From an uncultured Alkaliphilus sp. (lineage in GTDB: Bacteria > Bacillota > Clostridia > Peptostreptococcales > Natronincolaceae), in the NCBI GenBank assembly GCA_938074565.1, contig CALJEQ010000021.1:18652-82651 (forward strand): DNA of 64,000 bases, read 5' to 3'. The notes under the pieces were generated by a model. It was not told where the DNA came from. It worked only from the letters and a program-made list of their open reading frames with translations, and did not search any database. Position numbers and translations under genes: made by a program. The number at the start of each line of letters is the position of its first letter. Position 1 is the first letter of the stretch. Positions 1 to 8,097 of this stretch are shown in pieces.

Positions 1-659
1 TTAACCCAGGACAGGGTGCAACAGATAATAGTATTTTAACATCAAATGTAAAAGCTGAAATTAGAGTTACTTCTCAAAGAACAGTTACTTTTAATTATAA
101 TAAGACCAGTTCATTTGAAAGAGGATATAATACTTTTGTAATAGGTAGAAATAGCAACTTATTATTAGATAAAAACAGAGATATTGAAGTAAGGTTATTG
201 GTAGGAACACCCAAAACATCTACTAGAACAAAATATTATGATTTTTTTAATAAAGCACAAGGAAGTTATACTTTAATTAATAGTGGTAGCATAAATTGGT
301 CGGCATTATTACTGGATGGTATTAATAGAATACCTGTATTGGGAGCAGCTACTAGTCTTCTTTCAACTGCGGACATACAAGGAACTTCAACTGTTTCAAC
401 TGACTTTTTTTCAACAACTCAAGAGGTTTCATCTGTAGCTTCAAAACCTCCTGTTAGTACATATATGGAAAGTGCAGGACATAGATTTACCTTAGATAGT
501 ACGCTTGGTACAAGATTTCAAAGAGGTGTAAGCGAAAACAGAAATGTAATAGCACAATTTAGATACTTTGTTGGAAATAATTGGGGTGATACCTTTGAAG
601 AAAAATATTATACTAATTCTATAACCTTTAGTTATACTGTCAATTCCGTAAAATATTAA
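1..659 (+). CDS. C-terminal part of an unrecognised protein (5' end outside window)
   Basis: The frame is open from position 3, with no start in the window before a TTG at 198 that has no ribosome binding site, so this is the last ~218 codons of a longer gene. The visible part has no cysteine, is rich in Asn, Ser and Thr, and has alternating beta-type stretches such as VTFNYNKTSSF and ITFSYTVNSVKY, which looks more like an exported or surface protein than an enzyme. I see no membrane segment or recognisable motif. A small membrane-anchored protein follows 84 bases later. The function is unknown. Confidence 0.6.
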   Translation, partial: NPGQGATDNSILTSNVKAEIRVTSQRTVTFNYNKTSSFERGYNTFVIGRNSNLLLDKNRDIEVRLLVGTPKTSTRTKYYDFFNKAQGSYTLINSGSINWSALLLDGINRIPVLGAATSLLSTADIQGTSTVSTDFFSTTQEVSSVASKPPVSTYMESAGHRFTLDSTLGTRFQRGVSENRNVIAQFRYFVGNNWGDTFEEKYYTNSITFSYTVNSVKY

Positions 660-742
660 TATAATTTTGGTACATATAACTAAAGAACTTTAAACTGTTA
701 TATATGTTTGTTTTTAAAGTGAATTGCTTTAAAATAGGAGGG

Positions 743-1117
743 GTGAAAAAGATTAAAAAAATAACTGGTATTATATTAGTGTTCATATTGGTGTTTATAT
801 TAGGTTTTTTAGTAGGTTCACCAAATATGTTTAAAACAGGAAATCCTATTGCTATTGTAAACGGAATAATTAAATTGAATTTTAATAACGAAAGTAAAAT
901 TGTTCAAGTTTCGAATAATCCTCAAAGATATGTAAGTAAGATAGAAGAAGGTAACTATCCATTTGTTGAACTGATGAATAAAGAGGGTTGGAAATTTGAA
1001 GAGAATATGTTAGTGGATACGGGTTATGGAATAACATTTTCAAAGAACGGAGAACGACTAGTTGTAAAAGATTTTCAATTTTCTAGAAAATATCGAGTTT
1101 GGGAAGTTGTTAATTGA
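743..1117 (+). CDS. Small membrane-anchored hypothetical protein
   Basis: About 124 residues. A basic N-terminus (KKIKK) precedes one hydrophobic segment (about residues 7-26) and a polar domain of ~95 residues, presumably outside the cell, ending in an aromatic/basic stretch (FSRKYRVWEVVN). The same layout is common in small Bacillus and Clostridium proteins of unknown role. The start is uncertain: AGGAGGGG at 736-743 lies almost on top of the GTG at 743. The alternatives are an ATT at 752 with ideal spacing, or the ATG at 704, which would add a non-basic leader and has no ribosome binding site. I prefer GTG because it gives a normal MKKIKK start. A terminator follows at 1156. Confidence 0.6.
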   Translation: MKKIKKITGIILVFILVFILGFLVGSPNMFKTGNPIAIVNGIIKLNFNNESKIVQVSNNPQRYVSKIEEGNYPFVELMNKEGWKFEENMLVDTGYGITFSKNGERLVVKDFQFSRKYRVWEVVN

Positions 1118-1155
1118 TAGTACATTAGAAAAAAATATTGATAAAATACATAAGA

Positions 1156-1190
1156 AAGAAGCTATTTTAATTAATAGCTTCTTTTATTTT
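1156..1190 (+). terminator. Intrinsic terminator
   Basis: The arms GAAGCTATT and AATAGCTTC are separated by 6 bases and followed by TTTTATTTTT. It lies 39 bases after the stop of the small membrane protein. Confidence 0.8.
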
Positions 1191-1257
1191 TCTCATAACT
1201 ATAACTATGAACAATTACTAATTTTAGAGACTTTAGATGATAAATATTTTACTACAG

Positions 1258-1293
1258 AAATACCTCCTTAAAGCTCGCAATGAGGTATTTTTT
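1258..1293 (+). terminator. Second terminator-like hairpin in the 1118-1491 gap
   Basis: AAATACCTC pairs with GAGGTATTT across a 15-base loop and is followed by Ts. No gene was found in the 374-base gap around it; the remainder is AT-rich and probably holds the promoter of the Rieske oxidoreductase. Confidence 0.6.
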
Positions 1294-1491
1294 AATGTTA
1301 AGGAAATTATGCTTTAAATCTATTTTTTATTTCTCTTCAAAATAATTAAAAACAATTTAACTAAAAGGATAAATAATTTATTGATTAAACAGAAAAAATA
1401 AAACATATTGATAATTTAAAGCTAACATACAAGGTTTGAATAATTTATTAGTTTATAGTTATAGTAATGACTTAATTCTAGGAGGAAAACC

Positions 1492-3018
1492 ATGAATAAC
1501 ATTGATGAGAGCATACTTAAAGTTAATCTACTATCTTATTGGATTGATTCAACTGAAAAAACAAAATATCCACCTTTACAAGAGGACATTCAAGTAGATG
1601 TTGCAATAGTAGGTGGTGGAATGGTGGGAATCACAACTGGTTATTTATTAAAACAAGAGGGAATCAAAGTGGCTATTATAGAGTCTGATAGCATTCTTCA
1701 AGGAACAACAGGACATACAACAGCAAAAGTTACATCGCAACATGGTTTAATTTATAATAAATTAAAATCAAAAATGGGTAATGAAATGGCTGAAATATAT
1801 GCAAATGCCAATGAAACTGCAATAAAAGTGATGGAAAAGCTTGTTAAAGATAAAAATATAGATTGTGATTTTCAACAACAATCAGCCTATGTTTATACCC
1901 AGTCGGATGAATATGTACAAAAAATAGTGGATGAAACTAAAGTTGCCGCCGCATTAGGTATAAATGCCCACTACTTAGAAGAAACCCCCCTTCCCTTTCC
2001 AGTAAAAGCAGCAGTTCGTTTTGATGGACAAGCACAATTTCATCCTAGAAAATATCTTCTTGCTCTAGCAAAGGAAATAGATGGTGATGGAAGTTATATC
2101 TTTGAAGAAACAAGAGCTGTAGATATTGAGGGTGATAATCCAGTTGTGGTAATAACGGAAAAAGGGAAAAAAGTGAAGGCAAATAAAGTAATTATAGCAT
2201 CGAATTACCCCTTTTATGATAAACCGGGTCTTTACTTTGCAAGGGTTTATCCAGAACGTTCCTATGTACTTGGGGTAAAAATAAAGGAGACATATCCTGG
2301 AGGAATGTATATTACAGCAGAAGACCCCGGACGGTCTTTACGAAGTCAGAAATATAAAGATGGAGAATTAATTTTGGTTGGTGGAGAACATCATAAAACT
2401 GGGCATGGTAAAAGTACAATAGTACACTATAATAACTTGAGGGATTTTGCTGAGGATACATTTACTGTACAAGATATATTATATAGATGGTCTACCCATG
2501 ACTGTGTTACTGCTGATGAAGTTCCTTACGTTGGTCAATTAGCCATTACAACACCAAATATCTTCGTTGCAACTGGATTTAGAAAATGGGGCATGACAAA
2601 TAGTACCGTATCAGCCATAATTCTTAGGGACTTAATAGTAGAAGGTACTAATCAATGGAGTCCTCTATATAATCCCTCACGATTTACACCTATGGCTTCT
2701 GCGGGTAAGTTTATAAAAGAAAACGTAGATGTTGCAGTTAACTTTGTTTCAGGTAAGTTATCGCCTGTATCGGTGGAAAAAGACATAAATATAAATGAAG
2801 CAAAAATAATAAATGTTGATGGTCAGCGGGTGGGGGCGTATAAAGATAGTGAAGGTAACTTACATCTTGTAGATACAACTTGCACCCATTTGGGTTGTGA
2901 GTTAAACTGGAATGATGCTGAAACAACATGGGATTGTCCTTGTCATGGATCAAGATTTACTTATGATGGAGGCATTTTGAAAGGTCCTACTGTAAAACCA
3001 TTAAAAAAGTTAAATTAG
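1492..3018 (+). CDS. yhfW: FAD-dependent oxidoreductase with C-terminal Rieske [2Fe-2S] domain (YhfW type)
   Basis: 508 residues, with ATG preceded by TAGGAGG at good spacing. The N-terminal part is a DadA/glycine-oxidase-type FAD fold: a dinucleotide-binding signature (VAIVGGGMVGITTGYLL) from about residue 36, and a late flavin-contacting segment (VATGFRKWGMTNS). The last ~90 residues are a Rieske domain: Cys464 and His466 in CTHLGC and Cys482 and His485 in CPCHGS are the cluster ligands, and Cys469/Cys484 form the usual disulfide pair. Length and order match B. subtilis YhfW (509 residues), whose substrate is not established. It is probably a cytoplasmic redox enzyme passing electrons between FAD and the cluster. 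It appears monocistronic. All cluster ligands are present, so it should be functional. Confidence 0.9.
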   Translation: MNNIDESILKVNLLSYWIDSTEKTKYPPLQEDIQVDVAIVGGGMVGITTGYLLKQEGIKVAIIESDSILQGTTGHTTAKVTSQHGLIYNKLKSKMGNEMAEIYANANETAIKVMEKLVKDKNIDCDFQQQSAYVYTQSDEYVQKIVDETKVAAALGINAHYLEETPLPFPVKAAVRFDGQAQFHPRKYLLALAKEIDGDGSYIFEETRAVDIEGDNPVVVITEKGKKVKANKVIIASNYPFYDKPGLYFARVYPERSYVLGVKIKETYPGGMYITAEDPGRSLRSQKYKDGELILVGGEHHKTGHGKSTIVHYNNLRDFAEDTFTVQDILYRWSTHDCVTADEVPYVGQLAITTPNIFVATGFRKWGMTNSTVSAIILRDLIVEGTNQWSPLYNPSRFTPMASAGKFIKENVDVAVNFVSGKLSPVSVEKDININEAKIINVDGQRVGAYKDSEGNLHLVDTTCTHLGCELNWNDAETTWDCPCHGSRFTYDGGILKGPTVKPLKKLN

Positions 3019-3053
3019 GCTAATAGAACTATTTTTTAATATAAATAGATTAC

Positions 3054-3084
3054 TTGCACTCCTAAAAGTTCTAATTTCTATAAT
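3054..3084 (+). promoter_or_regulatory. Putative promoter and overlapping inverted repeat before the selenoprotein gene
   Basis: TTGCAC (3054-3059) and TATAAT (3079-3084) are separated by 19 bases, which is long for sigma-A. The inverted repeat AGTTCTA (3068-3074) / TAGAACT (3084-3090) overlaps the -10 box and could be an operator. This is a sequence match only. Confidence 0.4.
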
Positions 3085-3117
3085 AGAACTAGGTTATAAA
3101 TAGAAAGGAGAATTATA

Positions 3118-3378
3118 ATGGAGGTTGAATTGCTTAAAGCCTTAAAAACGCATTTATATAGAATGTCGTTTAACTGTATTACCATTGATTTAACAAAAAG
3201 CGGAAACTGTTGAGGGGCTTATATGATACCATCAGTTATGATGGGTAAACCCAACAACTTACAACAATTTAATGTTGTTGATATTGAAGATATAACAGTG
3301 TATATAAACAAAAACATTTTTTATAATAAAGAATTAGTTGATAATATGGTACGGAACCTACTGAATTTAAATGATTAA
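3118..3378 (+). CDS. Probable small selenoprotein, HesB-like / CC-Se motif family (in-frame TGA read as selenocysteine)
   Basis: ATG with GAAAGGAG at good spacing opens an 86-codon frame interrupted by one TGA (codon 32, 3211-3213) and ending at TAA 3376. The frame continues with sensible protein after the TGA. The local sequence is KSGNC-U-GAYMIPSV, so selenocysteine would follow Cys31 directly. This matches my memory of the small 'CC/Se motif' HesB-like family in clostridia, whose members carry Cys-Cys or Cys-Sec here, then a GxP segment and a short domain like VDIEDITVYINKNI. A SECIS-like hairpin starts 13 bases after the TGA. The role of the family is unknown; a redox or metal-binding job is an inference from the Cys-Sec pair. 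The alternative is a pseudogene with one nonsense change. The gene has its own promoter-like and terminator signals. Confidence 0.75.
3211..3247 (+). promoter_or_regulatory. Bacterial SECIS-like recoding hairpin
   Basis: Directly after the in-frame TGA (3211-3213), the arms TACCATCA (3227-3234) and TGATGGGTA (3239-3247, one bulged G) close a 4-base loop GTTA at 3235-3238. The loop begins with G, 22 bases after the TGA. Bacterial SECIS elements are known to be short hairpins in the coding region shortly after the UGA with a conserved G in the apical loop, so position and loop fit. Folding was done by eye. Confidence 0.65.
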
Positions 3379-3390
3379 AAGTTGAGAAAG

Positions 3391-3417
3391 AAGAGTCACA
3401 TATAGGACTCTTTTTTT
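3391..3417 (+). terminator. Terminator of the selenoprotein gene
   Basis: AGAGTC (3392-3397) pairs with GACTCT (3406-3411), followed by seven Ts, 14 bases after the TAA. Its position supports the stop at 3376, rather than the TGA at 3211, as the true gene end. Confidence 0.75.
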
Positions 3418-3457
3418 ATACTATTTTACAGTAATATTAAGGAATAAAGCATAAAAT

Positions 3458-3485
3458 TTGACAAATAAAAATTTTAGTATAAAAT
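3458..3485 (+). promoter_or_regulatory. Sigma-A-type promoter of the histidine kinase/CheR operon
   Basis: A perfect TTGACA (3458-3463), a 16-base spacer and TAAAAT (3480-3485). Transcription would start about 75 bases before the first kinase gene. Confidence 0.6.
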
Positions 3486-3565
3486 TATAAAGTAGCTCTA
3501 AATACCTTAAATTGCTTAAAATAATTAAAATTAGATAAAATACCATATTTAAGGAAGTGATATAG

Positions 3566-4849
3566 ATGATAAATAATACTGCATATACAATTCTGATTGT
3601 TGATGATAATCATAACAATTTATTTTCTTTAAGAAATCTAATTGAAGAATATATCGATGCTACAGTTATAGAGGCTGATTGTGGTCGAGTAGCACTTCAA
3701 AAACTAATAAATTATAATGTAGATTTAATTATTTTAGATGTTCAAATGGAAGAAATGGATGGCTTTGAAATTGCTACTTTAATTAAACAACGAAAAAAAA
3801 CTACTGACATACCAATTGTTTTTTTAACAGCATCTTATGTGGGAGACGAGTTTAGAAAAAGAGGGTTTAAAATAGGAGCAGTTGATTATCTAACAAAGCC
3901 AATAGATGAATATCAATTAATAAATCGTATTAATGTTTATCTTAAATTAATCGAAAAAGAAAGAACAATGAATGTAATGTTAGAAAAAAAAGTAACTAAG
4001 CAGATTGAAGAGTTAAAAAAGGCAAAGGAAGAAGCTGAGGTAGCAAATGAGGCTAAAAATACATTCCTTGCTAATGTCTCCCATGAATTTAGAACACCCC
4101 TTAATATTATTATGAGTACAACACAAATGCTTAAGTTATATTTAAATGATGAAGAAATTAACAGAGGTCAAATGAGGAAAAAAGTAGATCTACAGGTGCA
4201 AAATTGTTATCGCTTGTTAAGGCTTGTTAACAACTTAATTGATATTACAAAAATAGATTCTGGTCACTTTGAACTTTGTAAAACAAAATGTAATATTATA
4301 GAAGTTATTAAGGCTATTACTTTATCTGTTGCAGAGTATGTTGAAAACAAGGGGATTAGCCTTAGTTTTGAGACAAACATAAAAAAACAAATAGTAGAAT
4401 GCGACTTAAATGCTATGGAGCGTATTATATTAAATCTTTTAGCAAATGCCATAAAGTTCACCCCTAGAGGGGGAAGTATACAAGTTAAAATAGTAGGTTA
4501 TAAAAAATATATTCAAGTTATAGTTAAAGATACAGGAATAGGAATTGCAGAAGACAAACTACCTCTTATTTTCCAGCGGTTTAAACAAGTGGATGAATTA
4601 TTAACCAGAAAGCATGAGGGGAGTGGAATTGGTCTTAATTTAGTAAAATCTTTGGTGGAAATGCATGGGGGAAATATATATGTCCGTAGTAAATATCAAG
4701 TAGGAAGTGAATTTTTTATAGACATACCAGTGGATACAAGTATTCTACAAAAGCAAGAAGAAATAACTTCCCTATATAGATCAGATGAAAGTGTTATTCA
4801 AAAAATACATGTAGAGTTTTCGGATATATACTTTTTAGAAAATATATAA
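3566..4849 (+). CDS. Response-regulator/histidine kinase hybrid (receiver domain first)
   Basis: 427 residues, cytoplasmic, with ATG after AAGGAAGTG. An N-terminal receiver domain (residues ~6-125) has the acidic pair VDDN, phospho-acceptor Asp58 in LIILDVQM and Lys111 in LTKP. A coiled-coil linker (~130-165, KKAKEEAEVANEAKN) leads to the dimerisation/phosphotransfer domain with His173 in VSHEFRTP, then an ATPase domain with the N box NLLANAIKF and G boxes DTGIGI and GSGIGL. About 30 residues follow the catalytic domain. The receiver probably takes signal from another kinase and controls this one. It is first in an operon with a large membrane hybrid kinase (gap 41 bases to its chosen start) and a CheR-like protein. 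No DNA-binding output is encoded here, so the final target is not in view. Confidence 0.9.
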   Translation: MINNTAYTILIVDDNHNNLFSLRNLIEEYIDATVIEADCGRVALQKLINYNVDLIILDVQMEEMDGFEIATLIKQRKKTTDIPIVFLTASYVGDEFRKRGFKIGAVDYLTKPIDEYQLINRINVYLKLIEKERTMNVMLEKKVTKQIEELKKAKEEAEVANEAKNTFLANVSHEFRTPLNIIMSTTQMLKLYLNDEEINRGQMRKKVDLQVQNCYRLLRLVNNLIDITKIDSGHFELCKTKCNIIEVIKAITLSVAEYVENKGISLSFETNIKKQIVECDLNAMERIILNLLANAIKFTPRGGSIQVKIVGYKKYIQVIVKDTGIGIAEDKLPLIFQRFKQVDELLTRKHEGSGIGLNLVKSLVEMHGGNIYVRSKYQVGSEFFIDIPVDTSILQKQEEITSLYRSDESVIQKIHVEFSDIYFLENI

Positions 4850-4890
4850 AAACACTATGAAAATCTACTTTGATGGGGAGGTTTTACAGA

Positions 4891-7800
4891 TTGATGAAGA
4901 AATATTTAAAATTCAATATTTTAAATAGATTAATTTTAGCATTGTTAATATCCATTAGTGTGGTAATCGGTTATGGGATATTTACAGTATTAAAAATACA
5001 CAATTTAGGAGATTTAACTAAAGATATATACAAAGATCCACTAAAAGTATCTAATACAGCAATTGAGGCTCGTGTGAATATATTAAAAATACAAAGAGAA
5101 ATGAAAGATTTACTTTTAACAGATGATGAAAATATTATGGATGACTTAGAAGTAAAAACAACACTTCTAAATAATAGGGTATTGTTACAATTGGAGTTAT
5201 TAGATAAGCAAGCGGAAAAAAAAGAAGTTTTATTATTGGTAGAGGAGATTAGAGAACTATTTTTAATATGGCGACGGAATCAGGAGAAAATGATTAAATA
5301 TAAAAGAATAGGAAGTCTTCCAGATGCAATTGAAATTTCATTTGGTACAAATGTAGAACTAATTGAAAAAATGGAGGCTAAATTAGTTTCCATTGATAAT
5401 ATTTCTCAAGACAAGGCTAAAAGATTAGTGGAAGATACATATGAAATAGAAGAGTCACTGGTAAATACGATAAAGACTTTAATGTTAGTTTTAGGTTTGT
5501 TTCTTACACTTTTCTTTATCTTTATTATTAGAAGTATTTTAAAGCCTATTAAAATATTAAATAAGTCTATGGATGATAATATTAATGCTAAAGAATTAAA
5601 AAAGGTGCAAATAGAAGGAAATAATGAAATAGTAGATATTTCTAGGTATTATAATCAATTAATAGAAAAGTTGAATAATTTATTTTGGATTAAAGATAGT
5701 CAAAATCAATTAAATGAAGCCATATCGGGGGATATGCCAATTAATGAATTAACACAAAAAGCTCTAAATTTTTTAGCACGAACCGTTGGTGCAGGTAAAG
5801 GTGCTTATTATTTGTATGACCAAGATAAAAATGTTCTAAAGTTGACAGCATCCTTTGCTTTTACAGAGAGGGAACATTTATCTAATGAATATCAGCTGGG
5901 GGAAGGAATAGTGGGGCAAGTGGCGCTAGAAAAAGAGGCTATTTTGCTTAAAAATGTTATTAAGAAGGATGAATATATTATAACCGGCACATATCAAGAA
6001 GTACCAAATAACATTTATACTTTCCCTTTGCTATGTGAAGGTAATTTGTATGGGGTAATAGAATTAGCATTGTTTGAAGAGTTTAGTTCTTTAAAACAAG
6101 AATTTATTATTCAAGCTGCAAAAATAGTTACAATTAATTTATTTTCTGCATTACAAAGAGAAAAGATTAAAGATTTACTTAAAGCCTCGGAAGTAGCACA
6201 AACACAAGCTAAATTAAATGCTAATGAATTACAAAAGGCAAATACCATATTAGAAGAGCAACAGCAGCAATTACATCAACAGACGGCAGAACTACAACAA
6301 ACAAATGCAGAACTAGAAGAGCAACAGCAATTGCTTCAACAACAAAGTGAAGAATTACAACAAACAAATACACAATTAGAAGAACAACAGCAGATTTTAG
6401 AACAGCAATCTAATTTATTAAACATGAATAATACAGAATTAGAAAAATCAAAAATAGAACTCATTAATTATTCTCAAAAACTAGAGTTAAGTAATAAATA
6501 TAAATCTGAATTTTTAACTAATATGTCCCATGAACTTAGAACTCCTCTGAATTCTATTATTCTTCTTTCTAGGCTTTTGATGAATAATAAAAATGAATTA
6601 CAACAGGATGATTTAGAGAAAGTAGAAGTAATACATAGTTCTGGACGAGAATTATTAAGATTAATAAATGATGTCTTAGATCTATCTAAAATTGAAGCGG
6701 GAAAAACAGATTTGAATATATCAAAATTTCACTCCAGTGAATTAACTAGAGAATTAAGACTGTTATTTACAGAGTTAGCACAAAATAAAAACTTAAAGTT
6801 TAATGCTAAAGATTCTATTAATTTATTGCTGATGGGAGATCGTGATAAAATATCTCAAATTTTACGAAACTTAATAGCAAATGCCATTAAGTTTACACAA
6901 CAGGGTTCAGTAAACTTTACAATAGTTTCAGATATAGAAAACAAAGGAAGAGTTATTTTTAAAGTAGAAGATACAGGAATAGGCATTAACAAAGAGAACT
7001 TTAGTAGTATATTTGAAGAGTTTAAACAAGAAGATGGATCTATTTCAAGACGCTTTGGTGGAACCGGTTTAGGTCTGTCTATATCTAAAAAATTGGCTGA
7101 GTTAATAGATGGGGGAATTATAGTAGAAAGTAGTCCTAATGAGGGAAGTTGTTTCTCACTATTTGTAGATAATATTATTGTAGATGAAAAGTATAATACG
7201 ATAGTTGAAAATTCCACAATTGCTCTTGAAGAGAGTGCCTATACTACTGATGAGGAAACAATATCACATAAAGATAAAGTGATACTTATTATTGAAGATG
7301 ATTTTCACTTTGCTAACTATATTAAAGAAATAAATGAAGGGTTGGGATTTAAGACACTTACTGCTAAAAATGGGAGTGAAGGCCTTTATTATTTAAAAAA
7401 CTATAATGTTGACGGAATAATATTAGACCTAAAGTTAGAAGACGAGAAGGAACTAAGGGATTTAAAGTTGATTAAATACTTTAAGGATATAAAACTAGAG
7501 ACACCTATAATCATTTATACAGAAAAAGACTTAACAGAGCAACAAGAAAGGGAAATAAAAAAATATGTAGATAGTATTATTATTAAGACCTCTAACTTAA
7601 GTGAAAGATTTATTGATGAAGTGACATTATTTCTGCATAGGATTAAAAAAGTACCAGAAAATTCTCCGTATTTAATTTCAAAGACAAATATTGAATATTC
7701 CCTTAGCCTACATAATAAAAAAATTTTAATTGTAGATGATGACACTAGAAATATTTTTGTTTTAGCTACTGCATTGGAGGAATATGGTGCAGAAATACTA

Positions 7801-8082
7801 GAAGCTGAAAATGGAAAAATAGCATTATCAATTTTGAAAAAACAAAAAGTAGATTTAATATTAATGGATATTATGATGCCAGAGATGGATGGGTTTGAAA
7901 CAATAAAGAGTATCCGAAAAGATCAGATGCTAAAAGAGATGCCTATAATAGCCATCACGGCAAAATCTTTAAAAGAAGATAGAGATAAATGTATAATGGC
8001 TGGAGCCAATGATTACATCTCTAAACCAGTTAATTATGATGTGCTTATTCGTTTAGTAAAGGCTTGGATTGAAAAGAGTTAA
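4891..8082 (+). CDS. Membrane hybrid histidine kinase (HAMP-GAF-coiled coil-HK-REC-REC)
   Basis: About 1063 residues. The start is TTG 4891 (ATG 4894 is equally possible) because GGGGAGG lies at 4875-4881; an upstream TTG at 4870 would put this site inside the gene. Order: membrane segment ~10-30; outside domain ~30-190 (helical, four-helix-bundle type); second membrane segment ~192-212; HAMP ~212-265; GAF ~285-425; Gln-rich coiled coil with three 21-residue repeats ~440-510; kinase domain with His in MSHELRTP (~550) and G boxes DTGIGI and GTGLGL; receiver 1 (IIEDD, ILDLKL) and receiver 2 (IVDDD, LMDIMMPEMDG, ISKP). Receiver 1 is less canonical. The architecture is that of multi-step phosphorelay sensors. 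A CheR-like gene follows after 15 bases, which suggests the methyltransferase acts on or with this sensor. Confidence 0.9.
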   Translation: MMKKYLKFNILNRLILALLISISVVIGYGIFTVLKIHNLGDLTKDIYKDPLKVSNTAIEARVNILKIQREMKDLLLTDDENIMDDLEVKTTLLNNRVLLQLELLDKQAEKKEVLLLVEEIRELFLIWRRNQEKMIKYKRIGSLPDAIEISFGTNVELIEKMEAKLVSIDNISQDKAKRLVEDTYEIEESLVNTIKTLMLVLGLFLTLFFIFIIRSILKPIKILNKSMDDNINAKELKKVQIEGNNEIVDISRYYNQLIEKLNNLFWIKDSQNQLNEAISGDMPINELTQKALNFLARTVGAGKGAYYLYDQDKNVLKLTASFAFTEREHLSNEYQLGEGIVGQVALEKEAILLKNVIKKDEYIITGTYQEVPNNIYTFPLLCEGNLYGVIELALFEEFSSLKQEFIIQAAKIVTINLFSALQREKIKDLLKASEVAQTQAKLNANELQKANTILEEQQQQLHQQTAELQQTNAELEEQQQLLQQQSEELQQTNTQLEEQQQILEQQSNLLNMNNTELEKSKIELINYSQKLELSNKYKSEFLTNMSHELRTPLNSIILLSRLLMNNKNELQQDDLEKVEVIHSSGRELLRLINDVLDLSKIEAGKTDLNISKFHSSELTRELRLLFTELAQNKNLKFNAKDSINLLLMGDRDKISQILRNLIANAIKFTQQGSVNFTIVSDIENKGRVIFKVEDTGIGINKENFSSIFEEFKQEDGSISRRFGGTGLGLSISKKLAELIDGGIIVESSPNEGSCFSLFVDNIIVDEKYNTIVENSTIALEESAYTTDEETISHKDKVILIIEDDFHFANYIKEINEGLGFKTLTAKNGSEGLYYLKNYNVDGIILDLKLEDEKELRDLKLIKYFKDIKLETPIIIYTEKDLTEQQEREIKKYVDSIIIKTSNLSERFIDEVTLFLHRIKKVPENSPYLISKTNIEYSLSLHNKKILIVDDDTRNIFVLATALEEYGAEILEAENGKIALSILKKQKVDLILMDIMMPEMDGFETIKSIRKDQMLKEMPIIAITAKSLKEDRDKCIMAGANDYISKPVNYDVLIRLVKAWIEKS
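6223..6411 (+). repeat. Three in-frame 63-bp repeats encoding a heptad coiled coil
   Basis: Codons 6223-6285, 6286-6348 and 6349-6411 encode three 21-residue units of the form xELQxxNxxLEEQQQxLxQQ (three heptads each). They link the GAF domain to the kinase domain. Such units extend or shorten the signalling helix without breaking its register. Confidence 0.8.
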
Positions 8083-8097
8083 TTAAGGAGACGTTTA

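Noticed and set aside
2738..2953. Minus-strand open frame over the Rieske domain
   Set aside because: It lies inside a well-supported gene, has no ribosome binding site and a composition typical of an antisense shadow; the same holds for the other overlapping frames in the window.
3118..3213. 31-residue peptide ending at TGA 3211 as the real product
   Set aside because: The frame continues with family-like protein, a SECIS-like hairpin and a terminator behind the later TAA, so readthrough is the better model.
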